Source: JADGHX01 sp963837755 (GTDB taxonomy: Bacteria > Pseudomonadota > Gammaproteobacteria > Steroidobacterales > Steroidobacteraceae). Taken from it: a DNA stretch of 64,000 nucleotides. Below the pieces are notes generated by a model that was not told where the DNA came from, searched no databases, and was given only the letters and a program-made list of their open reading frames with translations. Each line of letters begins with the position of its first letter. Position 1 is the first letter of the stretch. A program made the translations under genes and the position numbers. Location of the stretch: contig CAWIOP010000003.1 of the NCBI GenBank assembly GCA_963837755.1, forward strand, positions 1,116,001-1,180,000. The letters run 5' to 3'. Below, piece by piece: positions 36,301 to 46,202 of this stretch.

Positions 36301-39300
36301 TCGCCGCGGAGACCGGCGAGGACATCTCCGCGTGGATCGACGCACGCTGGGCTGCGAGAGATTTCGACCGCGTGCTGCTGCTTCGCGCGCCGGCGGCCGG
36401 TTGCGACCCATCCGCGATCCGCCTCGTGTATCCCATCACCGGGAACACGGTCGGCGACTTTGAATACCTCAAGCTCAACGTGTTCGTACGACTGTGGCGC
36501 CGCACGGGGTGGAGGATCGGCGAGGTCGACGCTGCGCTCACGCGCATCCTCGGCGCCAACGTGCCGACGACCACGGCCGCGGTGGGCGCGGCCGTGCGTA
36601 ATGCGCTCGTCGGCCTTGCGCACCTGCAGACGCTGTCGGAAATGCTCAAGCTGGGTCGCGACGCCCGCATCAAACTACTGACGCTCTGGGGAGATCTGCC
36701 GACCTACGGCGCCAATTCGCTGTATGCACAGCTGTTCCTCGCGAAGAGCGCGGGCACAGATATTCGTGTGTTCGACCGCGTCACCGGGCCGCCGCTGCCG
36801 GCGGGCCCGACGAATCTGGCCGCGCAGCTCGCGGCCGTGCAGGCCGCCACGGGAATCGCCTCGGCCGACATCCAGCGGATCTTCGATCATCTGAACCCGG
36901 CGGTGCCGCTGACCCCCGAGAGTGCGCCGCTCACGCTGGCGAACGTCTCGCTGCTCTATCGTTACGCGCTGCTCGCGAGCGGGCTCAAGATGACGATCGG
37001 CGAGCTCATCGACCTCAAGGAGATCTGCGGCATCGATCCGTTCGCCACGCCGCCCGCCGCGCTCGATTTCACGGCCGGGAACGCGCCCGGCGCCGCGACG
37101 CTGCGCTTCGTGCGTCTCGCCAATGTGTTGCGCGAGAGCGGCCTGCGGGTCGCGGACCTGCACTTTCTGCTGCTCAACGAGGATCGCGGCGGCGAGCTCG
37201 CGCCGCGCAGCCTCGAGCTGGTAATGAACGCCATCGGCCGCCTGCAGCAGGGATTGACGCAGGTGCGCGCGGCGTTCGCGGTGCCGGCGGACACAACGGC
37301 CGTGACCAGCGACGAGCTGCGCCAGCGGCTCGCCCTGCGTTTTCCGGAGGATGCCGCTGCCATGTTCGTCGGCATGCTCGACGGCACGATGCGGTTCACG
37401 GTGACGCGCACGGGAGTGACCGCGCCGCTGGTGTCGCCGGCCGAGCTCGCAGCGTTCCTCGAGTTGCAGGCGAGTTTCGATCCGATCCGCGACCAGCAGC
37501 ACCTGACATGCACCGGTGTGCTCGAGCCCACGCGCATCACCGCCATGAAGGCCGCGGTGCCGGCCATCTCGACGCTGCTCGACGAGCTCGCCGCGCAGGC
37601 AGAGGACTTTTTCAATCGCACCGTGCGCGACGATCTCGGTGGCGCCGCGCCGGTGACCTTCGCGGACCTGTTTTCGAGCCCAGTCGATCCGGTGACGCTG
37701 CGGCTGATCCCGATCACGCCGGCTCAGCGCTTCGCACGTGTGATCCCGAGGCTCTATCCGAAGTGCCAAGAGATCGCCGAGGTGCGGGCGATGCCGGCGG
37801 ACCTCGCGGCGATCACCGGCGGCGAGGTGGCACGCGTCGCGGCGCTCGCCACCGACGAGGCGTTGCTCGCCGATCCGCCCACGCTTGGCACCGCGTCACC
37901 CCTCGATCTCGTGACCGCGCTGCGCGGAGCCGTGGCCCAAGGCGTGGAAGCGAGTTACTTCACCGACGTGAACTGCAGCGCGCCCAATCCGCTGGTGTTA
38001 CGCGTGCCGGGCTGCGAGTCGCTGTCCTTCCTGGAGAACGCAAATCTCGCCGCGGCGGATCGCACGGCGGCGGAGTCGGCCGGCAGCATCCGCTTCCGCG
38101 GCTACCTGCGCGTGCCGACGTCAGGGACGTATCGTTTCGAGGCGCGTGCGAGCGCCGCGAATGAACGCTTCGTGTTCACGCTCGACGAGCAGACCGCGGC
38201 CAACTTCGACCTTACTCCGGCGAGCGCGGGTGACACCGTGCGCGGCACGGCGGTAGATCTCGAGGCCGGTGTTCCGTATGCGTTCACCGCGGAACTGCGC
38301 CGCCGCGGCGCCAACAGCAGCGCGTCGTTCGGCGTGCGCAGCGATGCCGCGCCCACGGTTCGGTTGCTCCGCGATCTGGAGTGCCGCTCGCGCACGGACG
38401 TGGCGGCCGTGCTCCGTGTGCTCGTGCTGCTCGACAAGGTGCTGCTGGCCGCGCAGCGCTGCGCGCTCACCGACGGAGAGCTCACCCACTTCCTCTCGCA
38501 CAAGACGGACTTCGGGCCGCAGAGCCTCAACGACCTGCCGACGGTCGATACGCCGGCCAGCGACGCGGCGACGGCACCGCGCCTCGAGCATCTCACGCTG
38601 CTCGCGCGTTACGTACGCCTGCGACGCGGCCAGGAGCTGCCGCCGGGGACCTGGCATGGATTCCTCGTCGCCGCGCGGCAGGTCGTCTCCGGTGCCCTCA
38701 CCGATGACCAGGCGCGCGCCGCCGTGCTCGCGAATTATTCGGCGTCGCTCGCGGAATGGCTCGGCACCGGAACCGAAATGGTGCGTTCCGCGATCGCGGC
38801 GCTGCAGTGGGACGTCGTGGCGCAGGTCAGCGTCGCGAACGTGCCGGCCGGCAGGCTCGTCACGCTCGAGAGGCTCGTCGGCATCGCCGGCCTCGAGCGC
38901 CTCATGGAGGTGCTGCGCGTGAGCAACCGCTTCGGCGTGCGGGCCGAGCAGCTACAGGCCTGGGCCACGCCGTTCACCACGGCATCCATTGCCGCGCAAT
39001 TTCGCGGCGCGCTCAAGGGACGCTACAGTGAGGCCGACTGGCGCGCGGTGATCAAGCCGCTCGCCGACGATCTGCGCCGCCGGCGCCGCTCGGCGCTGGT
39101 CGCCTACATCATGCACAAGAAAGGTTACGCGCTCGAAGCGGAGCTCTACGAGCATTTCCTCGTGGATCCGGGCATGGAGCCCGTTGTCAAAACGTCGCGC
39201 ATCCGGCTCGCGATCGCCTCGACGCAGCTCTTCATCAATCGCTGCCTCATGAATCTCGAGCGCAAGGTGCATCCCAGCGCGATCACCGCGCGTTACTGGG

Positions 39301-40733
39301 ACCGCATGCGCAACTACCGCGTGTGGGAGGCCTCGCGCAAATTCCTGTTGTTCCCGAACTGGCTGGAGCCGGAGTTCCGCGACGACCAGAGCCACCTCTT
39401 CAAGGCGCTCATGGGCGCCCTGCTGCAGGGGAACGTGGATCGTGACACCGTCGAGGATGCCTTCTTCCAGTACCTGCAGGGCCTCGACCAGATCGCGCGG
39501 CTCGAGATGATGGCAATGTACGCCGACGAAGAAGTGACCGGGCGCCTGCACGTCATCGGCCGCACACACGCCGCACCCCACAAGTATTTCTATCGCCGAT
39601 TCAGCGGCAGCTCGTGGAGCCCGTGGGAGCCGGTGGGCTGCGACATCGATGGCGATCACGTCGTGGCTGCGGTGTGGCGCGGTCGGTTGTGCCTGTTCTG
39701 GCTCACCGTGGTCGAGCAGAAGAGCCAGCCGGGAGGCGAGGACACCTTCGACAGCTTCAAGAACAAGAAGACCAGGGAGTCGTCCATCAAAGCGCAGACG
39801 AATCTCGAGATCCGCCTGAACTGGTGCGAATACGTCAACGGCGAATGGCTGCCGCGCGCCACCGGCAGCGACAGCGCACTCATGCGTTTCTTCGGCGTGT
39901 CGGAGTACCGGGCCGGGCAACTGTTCGTGCACGTGGTGAAGCGTTTCGATTCGAACGGCGCGGAGGACGGCGCGGAGATCCACGTGCTGCACGACGACGG
40001 CGCTGGCCGCGAGGACCACGGCTTCCTCGTGCGCAGCCGCCACGCGCCGCCGGAGCTCATCGACTCGGTCAACCAGCCCAATCTGTCCTACGGCTCGCCG
40101 GCGGACGTGGACCTCGCGAAGTACCGCTACGAGAGGCAGCCGCTCGAGGTGTCCTTCCCCACGTACGCCGACGATGGCGATTCGCCGACCGCGCCGACGG
40201 CCATCCTCGGCGCCGGATACGGCAAATACTGGATCTTGCCGCCGACGTTCGCGCGCCTGCCCAACGCGCGCGATTATCCACAACTCACGTGGCCGTTCTT
40301 CTACGAGGATCACTACAACACGTTCTTCGTGCTGCCGCGCGTCGAGTACCACAACGTGCGGCAGTGGGAGCATTGGGGCCTCGATCATTTCATCAAAAAG
40401 CCCGAAGTCTGGAAGGTGCCACCGTTTCCGATCGATCCGCGCTTCCCGGAGATCGTGGATCCACCACGCGAGATCTGGCGGGACCCGGACTCCCTGCTCA
40501 AGGTGAACGTCAAGGTCGACTGGGTGACTACGCCGGGCACGCTGATCCGCTTCGGCAACCAGTACATCGGCGCGAACGAGACGTTCACGCACGAGGAGCT
40601 CGTGACGAAGTTCTCGGTGGATGCGAACGGGAATCTGGGCAAGGTGCCGCGGCTCGGCCTCGACTCCGGGACGCTGCTCAAAAACATCGGCAACGGCGGC
40701 GTGTTCGGCGGCATCGGCCCGATCGGACAGTGA
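33366..40733 (+). CDS. Tc toxin A component, N-terminal part (A1)
   Basis: 2455 residues. Residues 1-100 resemble a peptidoglycan-binding fold (LIALYQRAHGLTASGEVDDK). A transthyretin-like segment follows at about 120-210. The VRP1-type motif LFGNQSYCECEHCRSVLSPA lies near 670 and is typical of TcA. A PA14-like carbohydrate-binding insert spans about 1535-1668 (SIRFRGYLRVPTSGTYRFEA). The neuraminidase-like part is at about 1940-2080 (SRIRLAIASTQLFINRCLMN, FLLFPNWLEPEFRDD). It should form the receptor-binding shell. The pore and TcB-binding parts are missing here and are encoded by the next gene, as in split TcA systems such as TcaA/TcaB or YenA1/A2. The start is coupled to the Nudix stop. Confidence 0.88.
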   Translation: MNKIVAPLKPGNEGAQVANLQLLLAQLLSTLDIVTLGEPNAIELHKAFDAERKACKYSKATAKLIALYQRAHGLTASGEVDDKTATSLNELLEAKGLFDGSGGAAAAAPAGRSVLGGARSARGAVAAGANLRLYRLDVDGKGQLLEEATVDARGHFEFPDLPATPVLQVQLRMPDGAKEVNLTRPKLIGFGTTTINVAIPDTLVPDSRAEFTRLVADIEAAGSSLLKLAKAQESQTRRDLSLLKGLTGWDARLLAIAAYAARIGPGLGIEPASAYALIRTGTPPEEAALLRLSAESVVERLMLARDNEVVDLDDKKITAQSLLLLREAGKRVLSEKTANAVSTGEELLVAAGLSNADRDAFTKVLQTGWKGGEELWKAAESTVSKDGITKLKVQGRLAFLTGDNATLVAALMKDPAAKDDLAELVDSAYYRPERWTGLLQETAAATGAALDKLIPANIEGADVEVRAEAYARLMAAEVRRAFPTRVMAAKIANKEIPIGDDPSAMRETLVAADARGFVIGRTPVGAFFKANSDVYPAGADAAKRKELLSGVKRLHRLYQVTPDDETLETLAREKLGAAHQIASFSPEEFAAFMTRGVDASKEPERFTRLQDTANEVHAKALQVDSTSRMTVLSLQQLDNQTPLLPLATATSLSQAATAEIIKRFPTLNTLFGNQSYCECEHCRSVLSPAAYLVDLLRFIDPPQAKWTAFQTQYRDSHGGAAYPHTDGAGNALRPIGALKERRPDLTQLALTCENTNIALPYVDLVNEILENYIQAGLSASAVTGDSAGQNTPDLIAEPQKLIPAVYDTLRAAKYPMSLPFDLWTAATRAFCEQFRTPFWQLLETFRPHDGLFDAQTAPRPYNVASVLTERLGFAKSELTLLAGAGGATNWYELYGFTSGGDALAGLDDARKLAARLKVTYRELAELVSTQFVNPALGTLSALQRLGVAVDTVFRYEAAAGYAPLTAGELQQFQTRLAALAAETGEDISAWIDARWAARDFDRVLLLRAPAAGCDPSAIRLVYPITGNTVGDFEYLKLNVFVRLWRRTGWRIGEVDAALTRILGANVPTTTAAVGAAVRNALVGLAHLQTLSEMLKLGRDARIKLLTLWGDLPTYGANSLYAQLFLAKSAGTDIRVFDRVTGPPLPAGPTNLAAQLAAVQAATGIASADIQRIFDHLNPAVPLTPESAPLTLANVSLLYRYALLASGLKMTIGELIDLKEICGIDPFATPPAALDFTAGNAPGAATLRFVRLANVLRESGLRVADLHFLLLNEDRGGELAPRSLELVMNAIGRLQQGLTQVRAAFAVPADTTAVTSDELRQRLALRFPEDAAAMFVGMLDGTMRFTVTRTGVTAPLVSPAELAAFLELQASFDPIRDQQHLTCTGVLEPTRITAMKAAVPAISTLLDELAAQAEDFFNRTVRDDLGGAAPVTFADLFSSPVDPVTLRLIPITPAQRFARVIPRLYPKCQEIAEVRAMPADLAAITGGEVARVAALATDEALLADPPTLGTASPLDLVTALRGAVAQGVEASYFTDVNCSAPNPLVLRVPGCESLSFLENANLAAADRTAAESAGSIRFRGYLRVPTSGTYRFEARASAANERFVFTLDEQTAANFDLTPASAGDTVRGTAVDLEAGVPYAFTAELRRRGANSSASFGVRSDAAPTVRLLRDLECRSRTDVAAVLRVLVLLDKVLLAAQRCALTDGELTHFLSHKTDFGPQSLNDLPTVDTPASDAATAPRLEHLTLLARYVRLRRGQELPPGTWHGFLVAARQVVSGALTDDQARAAVLANYSASLAEWLGTGTEMVRSAIAALQWDVVAQVSVANVPAGRLVTLERLVGIAGLERLMEVLRVSNRFGVRAEQLQAWATPFTTASIAAQFRGALKGRYSEADWRAVIKPLADDLRRRRRSALVAYIMHKKGYALEAELYEHFLVDPGMEPVVKTSRIRLAIASTQLFINRCLMNLERKVHPSAITARYWDRMRNYRVWEASRKFLLFPNWLEPEFRDDQSHLFKALMGALLQGNVDRDTVEDAFFQYLQGLDQIARLEMMAMYADEEVTGRLHVIGRTHAAPHKYFYRRFSGSSWSPWEPVGCDIDGDHVVAAVWRGRLCLFWLTVVEQKSQPGGEDTFDSFKNKKTRESSIKAQTNLEIRLNWCEYVNGEWLPRATGSDSALMRFFGVSEYRAGQLFVHVVKRFDSNGAEDGAEIHVLHDDGAGREDHGFLVRSRHAPPELIDSVNQPNLSYGSPADVDLAKYRYERQPLEVSFPTYADDGDSPTAPTAILGAGYGKYWILPPTFARLPNARDYPQLTWPFFYEDHYNTFFVLPRVEYHNVRQWEHWGLDHFIKKPEVWKVPPFPIDPRFPEIVDPPREIWRDPDSLLKVNVKVDWVTTPGTLIRFGNQYIGANETFTHEELVTKFSVDANGNLGKVPRLGLDSGTLLKNIGNGGVFGGIGPIGQ

Positions 40734-40748
40734 GCCAGGAGCGCGCAC

Positions 40749-43700
40749 ATGAAATACACGAGCAAACCCGGCCAGTACATGCACCAGGACACGGGCACGC
40801 GCCTGAGCTTCAGGGAGATCATCACGGGTCGGGGGACCACCAGATACGTCGACCGGCGCGCGCGTCAGCTGCACTACCGCTTCTGGCTGCACCAGCATCC
40901 GTACGTCACGCAGCTCACGCGTGAGTTCATCCGCGGCGCGGTGCCGCGCCTGCAGGCGGCGGACACCGAGCTGAAGCCGCCGCTCGAGAAGTCATTCTTC
41001 GCGGCGCGCTATCAGCCGGCGAAGGCGGCCGAGGACTATCCGGCCGGCAGTGTTCCGGCGTCGGGCGTGCTCGTCGACCGGCGCCACCCGGTCCACGACC
41101 TCGACTTTCGTTATGGCGGTCCGTACTCGGTGTACAACTGGGAGCTGTTCTTCCACATCCCGCTCGCCATCGCCGTGCACCTGAGCCGCAATCAGCGCTT
41201 CAAGGAGGCGCGCGACTGGCTGCACTACATCTTCGATCCCACCGACACGAGCGACGAGAGTGCGCCTCAGCGTTACTGGAAGTTCGCACCTTTCAAGACG
41301 ACACCGGTCGAGCAGCTCGTGAAGATCCTCACGAACCTTTCGAGCGGCGAGGATCCGCAGCTCCGGCAGACCACCGTCGATGCAATCAACGAGTGGCGTG
41401 AGTCGCCCTTCAGCCCGCACGTCGTCGCGCGCGCCCGGCCGTCCATGTACATGGAAAAGACGGTCATGATCTATCTCGACAACCTCATCGCGTGGGGCGA
41501 TGTCCTATTCCAGCAGGACACCACCGAGGCCATCGACGAGGCGGCGAGTCATTACCTGCAGGCCGCCAAGCTGCTCGGCGAAAAGCCGCAGCCCGTGCCG
41601 CGTGCCGGCACGGTGCGGCCGCAGAACTACGACGCCATCCGCGAGAACCTCGACGAATTCAGCAACGTGCTCGAGGAGACCGAGTCCGACATCCCGTTCG
41701 ATGTGGTGCCGGGCCCCGATACCGGCGGCGGCGTGCCGCAGCAGGCGCCGGAAACCGACTCGCTGGGCCGCTCGCTCTATTTCTGCGTGCCGCACAACGA
41801 GAAGCTGCTCGAGTACTGGGACACGATCGCGGACCGGCTCTACAAGATCCGCAACAGCCTCAACATACGCGGGATCTTCCGCGAGCTGCCGCTTTTCGAT
41901 CCGCCGATCGATCCGGCCATGCTGGCGCGCGCCGCCGCGGCGGGCGTCGACGTGGTCTCGGTGGCGGCGGGGCTGAACCAGCCGCTGCCCACGGTACGCT
42001 TCCTGTTCCTCGTGCAGAAGGCCATGTCCATCTGCCAGGAGGCGAAGTCGCTCGCAGGTCAGCTGCTCGCCACGCTCGAGAAGGACGACAGCGAGGCGCT
42101 CGCGCTGATGCGCGCGCGGCACGAGCAGGAGATGATCAGGCTCGGCGAAGCCGTGAAATACGGCCAGGTGCAGGAGGCGGGCAAACAACTCGAGGCGTTG
42201 CAGGGCTCTCTCGAGGGCGCGTTCCAGCGCTATGTGTACTTCGAGCGGCTGCTCGGCCGCAAGGAGAACGAGATCAAACTACCCGAGTTCGCGGCGTTCG
42301 ACGCGCAGGGGCTGCTCGATCTCGAGTTCAAGGCCACCGAACCCGCGATCGAGCCGCGTGACATCGGCGTCGACATTGCCGAGAACGCGGCCACGATCGC
42401 CGAAGGCAAGCTCGTGAGCCGCCATGAGGCGCGGGACCTGCAGCAGTCCGCGGCGGCGCGCGAAGGGCAGACCGCGGCCGCGGCGCTGGACCTGATCGGG
42501 GGCATCCTGGGGCTGATTCCGCAGTTCGACGGGCATGGCACGCCGCTCGGTGTCGGTGCCGCCGTGGGATTCGGCGGCGTGGAGCTCGCGCAGATGATGC
42601 GCTTCATGTCGAGCGCCATGCGCATCGGCGCCGACATCGCCGCAGGTGACGCCGCGCTCGCCGCGAAGATCGGCGGATACGCGCGCCGCGAGCAGGAGTG
42701 GGCGTTCCAGAGCAACAACGTGGCGCACGAGATTGGCCAGATCTACAAGCAGCTGCGCGCGGCGGAGATCCGCAAGGCGCTCGCCGAGCGCGAGTTGCAG
42801 AACCATCGCAAACTCATCGAGCACTCGAAGGAGATCGACACGTTCCTCAACGACGAACGGCGCGGCAAGCAGGCGAACCGCGCGTTGTACGCCTTCATGA
42901 AACGCGACCTGCGCAGCCTGCATTCGCAGACGATCTCCTACGCGCTCGAAATCGCCGGCAAGGCGCAACGCGCCCTGCAGCACGAGCTCGGCATGCCCGA
43001 ACTGCGTTACCTCGGCTCCAACTACACCGCGGGCAAGGAGGGCCTGCTAGCCGGCGAAAAACTCATGGCCGACTTGCAGCGCATGGAAGTGGAGTTCCAC
43101 GAGAACAATCCGCCCACGCTCAAGCCGCTGGTGCACGTGGCGTTGTCCGAGGTGGACCCGCTCGCGTTGTTGCAGCTGCGGGCCACGGGGCGCTGCACCC
43201 TGTCGATCGCCGAGGCGTTCCTCGACCGGACAGGCCCGGGCGAGTTCTTCCGCCGCATCAAGTCCGTGTCGTTCGCCGTGCCGTGCACCGTCGGGCCGTA
43301 CGTCGGCGTGCACTGCAAGCTCACATTGCGCAACAGTACCATCCGCAGGTCCGCGCGGCTTCCCGACACGGGCAGCGGTTATACGCGCGACGGTGCCGAC
43401 GACCCACGGTTCGAGGAATTTCGCGGCGTCGTCAATTCCGTCGTGGTCAGCACCGGCGCGGGCGACACGGGCACCATTGACGAAGGGGATGCCGCGGTGC
43501 GCGGCGCGCCATTCGAGAACTACGGCGTGATCGGCGAGTGGGACATCCAGTTGCCCGCGGATCCAAGCCGCGGCGAGCCGACCGCGTTCGACTACTCGAG
43601 CATCACCGACGTCGTGTTGTCCATCCGTTACACGGCACGTGACGGCGGCGAACGCTTGCGGCGCGCCGCGATGGACTCGCTGGTCGCGATGCTGCAGGAG

Positions 43701-44099
43701 GCGAACGCGGCCGGGGCGGGGCGGCTGTTCTCCATTCGGCACGACTTCCCGGATGCGTGGGCGCGCTTCAAGGCAATGCCCTCGACGCCCACGGCCTTCG
43801 CGCCGCTCGAGATCACGTTGGCTGAGCGCCACTACCCGTACTGGGCACGAAATCGGCTGAGCATCGCCACACGCTCGATGCTGCTCGCGCCCGACAGCGT
43901 GGCGGGCACGCGCATCCGCCGCAACCAGGCCGACGTCGCGCACGACGACACGATGGCGCATCTGTTCGGCGATTCGCAGGGCGTGTGCGGGGTGACCCTG
44001 CAGAACAATCCCGTGGCCGCTCCCATGGGCGCGGCGCGCTGGCTGCTGTCGAACAACACCATGTCCGACCTCTGGTTGTTCGTGGGCTGGCAGGCGTAG
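40749..44099 (+). CDS. Tc toxin A component, C-terminal pore part (A2)
   Basis: 1116 residues. It starts 15 bases after A1 with AGGAG in place. TcA phrases are clear: GGPYSVYNWELFFHIPLAIA at about 125-145, LFDPPIDPAMLARAAAAGVD near 382, then a long alpha-helical coiled-coil channel (about 435-760, including QEQEMIRL-like heptads). The C-terminal TcB-binding domain lies at about 918-1116 (FENYGVIGEWDIQLP, ITDVVLSIRYTARDGG). With A1 the total is 3571 residues, larger than the about 2500 of single-chain TcdA. It ends the operon; no terminator hairpin is obvious after it. Confidence 0.88.
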   Translation: MKYTSKPGQYMHQDTGTRLSFREIITGRGTTRYVDRRARQLHYRFWLHQHPYVTQLTREFIRGAVPRLQAADTELKPPLEKSFFAARYQPAKAAEDYPAGSVPASGVLVDRRHPVHDLDFRYGGPYSVYNWELFFHIPLAIAVHLSRNQRFKEARDWLHYIFDPTDTSDESAPQRYWKFAPFKTTPVEQLVKILTNLSSGEDPQLRQTTVDAINEWRESPFSPHVVARARPSMYMEKTVMIYLDNLIAWGDVLFQQDTTEAIDEAASHYLQAAKLLGEKPQPVPRAGTVRPQNYDAIRENLDEFSNVLEETESDIPFDVVPGPDTGGGVPQQAPETDSLGRSLYFCVPHNEKLLEYWDTIADRLYKIRNSLNIRGIFRELPLFDPPIDPAMLARAAAAGVDVVSVAAGLNQPLPTVRFLFLVQKAMSICQEAKSLAGQLLATLEKDDSEALALMRARHEQEMIRLGEAVKYGQVQEAGKQLEALQGSLEGAFQRYVYFERLLGRKENEIKLPEFAAFDAQGLLDLEFKATEPAIEPRDIGVDIAENAATIAEGKLVSRHEARDLQQSAAAREGQTAAAALDLIGGILGLIPQFDGHGTPLGVGAAVGFGGVELAQMMRFMSSAMRIGADIAAGDAALAAKIGGYARREQEWAFQSNNVAHEIGQIYKQLRAAEIRKALAERELQNHRKLIEHSKEIDTFLNDERRGKQANRALYAFMKRDLRSLHSQTISYALEIAGKAQRALQHELGMPELRYLGSNYTAGKEGLLAGEKLMADLQRMEVEFHENNPPTLKPLVHVALSEVDPLALLQLRATGRCTLSIAEAFLDRTGPGEFFRRIKSVSFAVPCTVGPYVGVHCKLTLRNSTIRRSARLPDTGSGYTRDGADDPRFEEFRGVVNSVVVSTGAGDTGTIDEGDAAVRGAPFENYGVIGEWDIQLPADPSRGEPTAFDYSSITDVVLSIRYTARDGGERLRRAAMDSLVAMLQEANAAGAGRLFSIRHDFPDAWARFKAMPSTPTAFAPLEITLAERHYPYWARNRLSIATRSMLLAPDSVAGTRIRRNQADVAHDDTMAHLFGDSQGVCGVTLQNNPVAAPMGAARWLLSNNTMSDLWLFVGWQA

Positions 44100-44128
44100 T
44101 GATGGGTGTACGGCCGGCCCGGTAACGC

Positions 44129-44277
44129 GTGACCGTGTCTACAGCCTCACGGTCTGTGGCGACCGCGCGGTTGGTTCTGACGGGCCGCGTGCTCGGTGCG
44201 GATGGGAAGCCCCGACCAGGCGTGATCATCTACGCCTACCACACCAATGCGCAGGGAATTTATCCTCACTGGCACTG
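44129..44277 (+). pseudogene. Intradiol dioxygenase-like fragment
   Basis: From a GTG the frame reads RLVLTGRVLGADGKPRPGVI then IYAYHTNAQGIYPHW. This matches the start of bacterial dioxygenase-superfamily proteins where a beta sandwich leads to the first iron-binding Tyr. Similarity stops after about 50 codons and no His ligands follow. The rest of 44100-44555 holds no gene. Confidence 0.45.
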
Positions 44278-44555
44278 GGCCCAGACGGGCTCGAACGTCG
44301 CGCTGGGACAAGGCGGCACGCGCATCATCGCGCACGAGAACACGAAGCTGTGGCTCGGCGTTGCGGCTGTTCGTACGTAATCATGTCGGTAACGTTGCCT
44401 GCCTCTTGCCTTATCGATGCAATTCGCGTCGAAGTACTTGCTGCCTCTGCCTCGGCGAGCTGCCCTCACCGGCCGGTTCGGCACACAGATATCAGCGAGG
44501 CCGTTCCGACCAACGGCGGTCGCCACGGCCGCCGTTGGTGGAGATGAGGTCGGCG

Positions 44556-46045
44556 CTACTTCCCGACCGCCTTCCAGAGCTCCGCCTTGGTCTGCGGAGC
44601 CGCGGACGGTGTGCACGTTGATGTAGCGGTCGAAGTCCAGATTGAGCTTCTCGAGAATCGGCACCAGCGCCTTGACGTGATCGTTCGCCGGCTGCCCCGG
44701 CGCTGGCAGCGAGAAGTCGCCCTGGAAGAGGACCTTCTCCTTGGGGATGTACGCGATCATCAGGCCGTTCGAGTGAGGCGCCGGAGAGACGTGGTACATC
44801 TCGACGGTGCGCGTCCCGTCCGAATAGACCTTCTTCTCCGCCACGGCTTCGATCTTGGCCTTCTTCGGATTCTTCGCGAGCGTGTCGTTCAGCAGCGTTC
44901 GCGGCGTGTTGAGCGCCTTCTCGAGGAACGCCTCGTTGTTCTTCTGCGTGATGATCGTCGCGCCTTCGGCCACCAGCGCCGGCAGCCCGCCGGTGTGATC
45001 GGAGTGCGGATGCGTGTTCATGACGTAGCGGATCGGCTTGTTGGGGAACAGCTTCTTCGTTTCGGCGATGTACGCGAGCCCGCGCGCCTCGGACTGTCCG
45101 GCCTCGAGCATCATGACGTAGTCCTTGAACTCCACGATCAGCGAGTCGTAGCTGCCGGCGTCCGGTGGTGAGCCTGTAGAGGCCGTCGCCGAGCTTTTCG
45201 GACGTGACGGTCATGGGCGCGGCGGCGCGCCGCCGCCGGGCGCGCCGCCGCCAGGCGCACCGCCACGGCCGCCGGCCGGTGCAGGTGCAGGCGCCAGCGT
45301 CGCGAGATCGGCAGGATTCGCCTTCGCCGCCGTCACGTCGACTTCGAAGAACGGCCATCCGCCGCGCGTCTGCACGATCTTCGAGGGCGCCATCACGCCG
45401 CCGAAGTCCTTCCAGCCCGTGTAGGTGGCGAGGATGTGCATGTCGCCCATGATGTTCTCGCCCAGCCACGTCTCGACCCGATCGACGATGTTCTGGTCGT
45501 TCACGTAGCCGTTGATGACGTAGCTCTTGCCGGACGGCGCCTTGACCGCCGGACTCCAGGTCAGGACGGTGTAGTTCTTGCCGTCGACCTTGCGGCGGCT
45601 CGCGGTCGCGTTGTTCGCGGCCGCGCCTTTCAGGAAGCCCCAGGGCGTGATGTAGAACTCCAGCGAGTTGGCCCAGGGCTGCGAGACATCCGCCTGCTGC
45701 GGCGTGACCTGCTGGAAGAACGTTCCGGGCGTCACCGTCGTCGAGCCGCCGGGCCCGATGTTGTTCGTCGCTCCCGTGTGACGCGACGCGGGCGCCGTGA
45801 GATCGATCACGCGGACGTAGTTGTTGATCGGCCGCATCGGATCGTGCGTGCCCCTGGCAGATCATCGCGGCGGCGTTGGCGCCGCACTGCTGGAACGCCA
45901 CGTCCTTCGCCGATCCCGAATACGTGATGGATTTCGGATCGCCCAGCGCCTTCTGCGCGTTGGCGATGACGGTTTTTGCGTCCTGCGCCATCGCGTTCCC
46001 ACACAGGAACGCGAGGCAGATTGCGACTAGAGCCAGTTTCTTCAC
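44556..46045 (-). pseudogene. Secreted metallo-beta-lactamase-fold hydrolase, frameshifted
   Basis: The start is a GTG at 46045 or 46048 with AGGGGGG upstream; signal peptide KKLALVAICLAFLCGNAMAQ. An N-terminal domain of about 240 residues (YVRVIDLTAPASRHTG) ends in a Gly/Pro/Arg-rich linker (GGRGGAPGGGAPGGGAPPRP). The MBL domain has MNTHPHSDHTGG, the zinc-binding HxHxDH motif. Four frame breaks are needed (near 45855, 45210, 45170, 44605), all in G/C runs. The true end (AELWKAVGK, TAG at 44556) is in another frame from the domain. Either decayed or poorly sequenced. Confidence 0.7.
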
Positions 46046-46202
46046 CACAGCTATTCCCCCCTTTTTCGAGTTGTGCACCAGGATCCGGCGGGGATTCTAC
46101 ATGTCCTGCAGTCCGGGCACTCGCTGACCGCGAGGCGGCAACGACGGACGGCTGACGATTGAGCCAGTTGGTTGAGGGCGTTGCCGCTTTCGCGCCGGAT
46201 GC

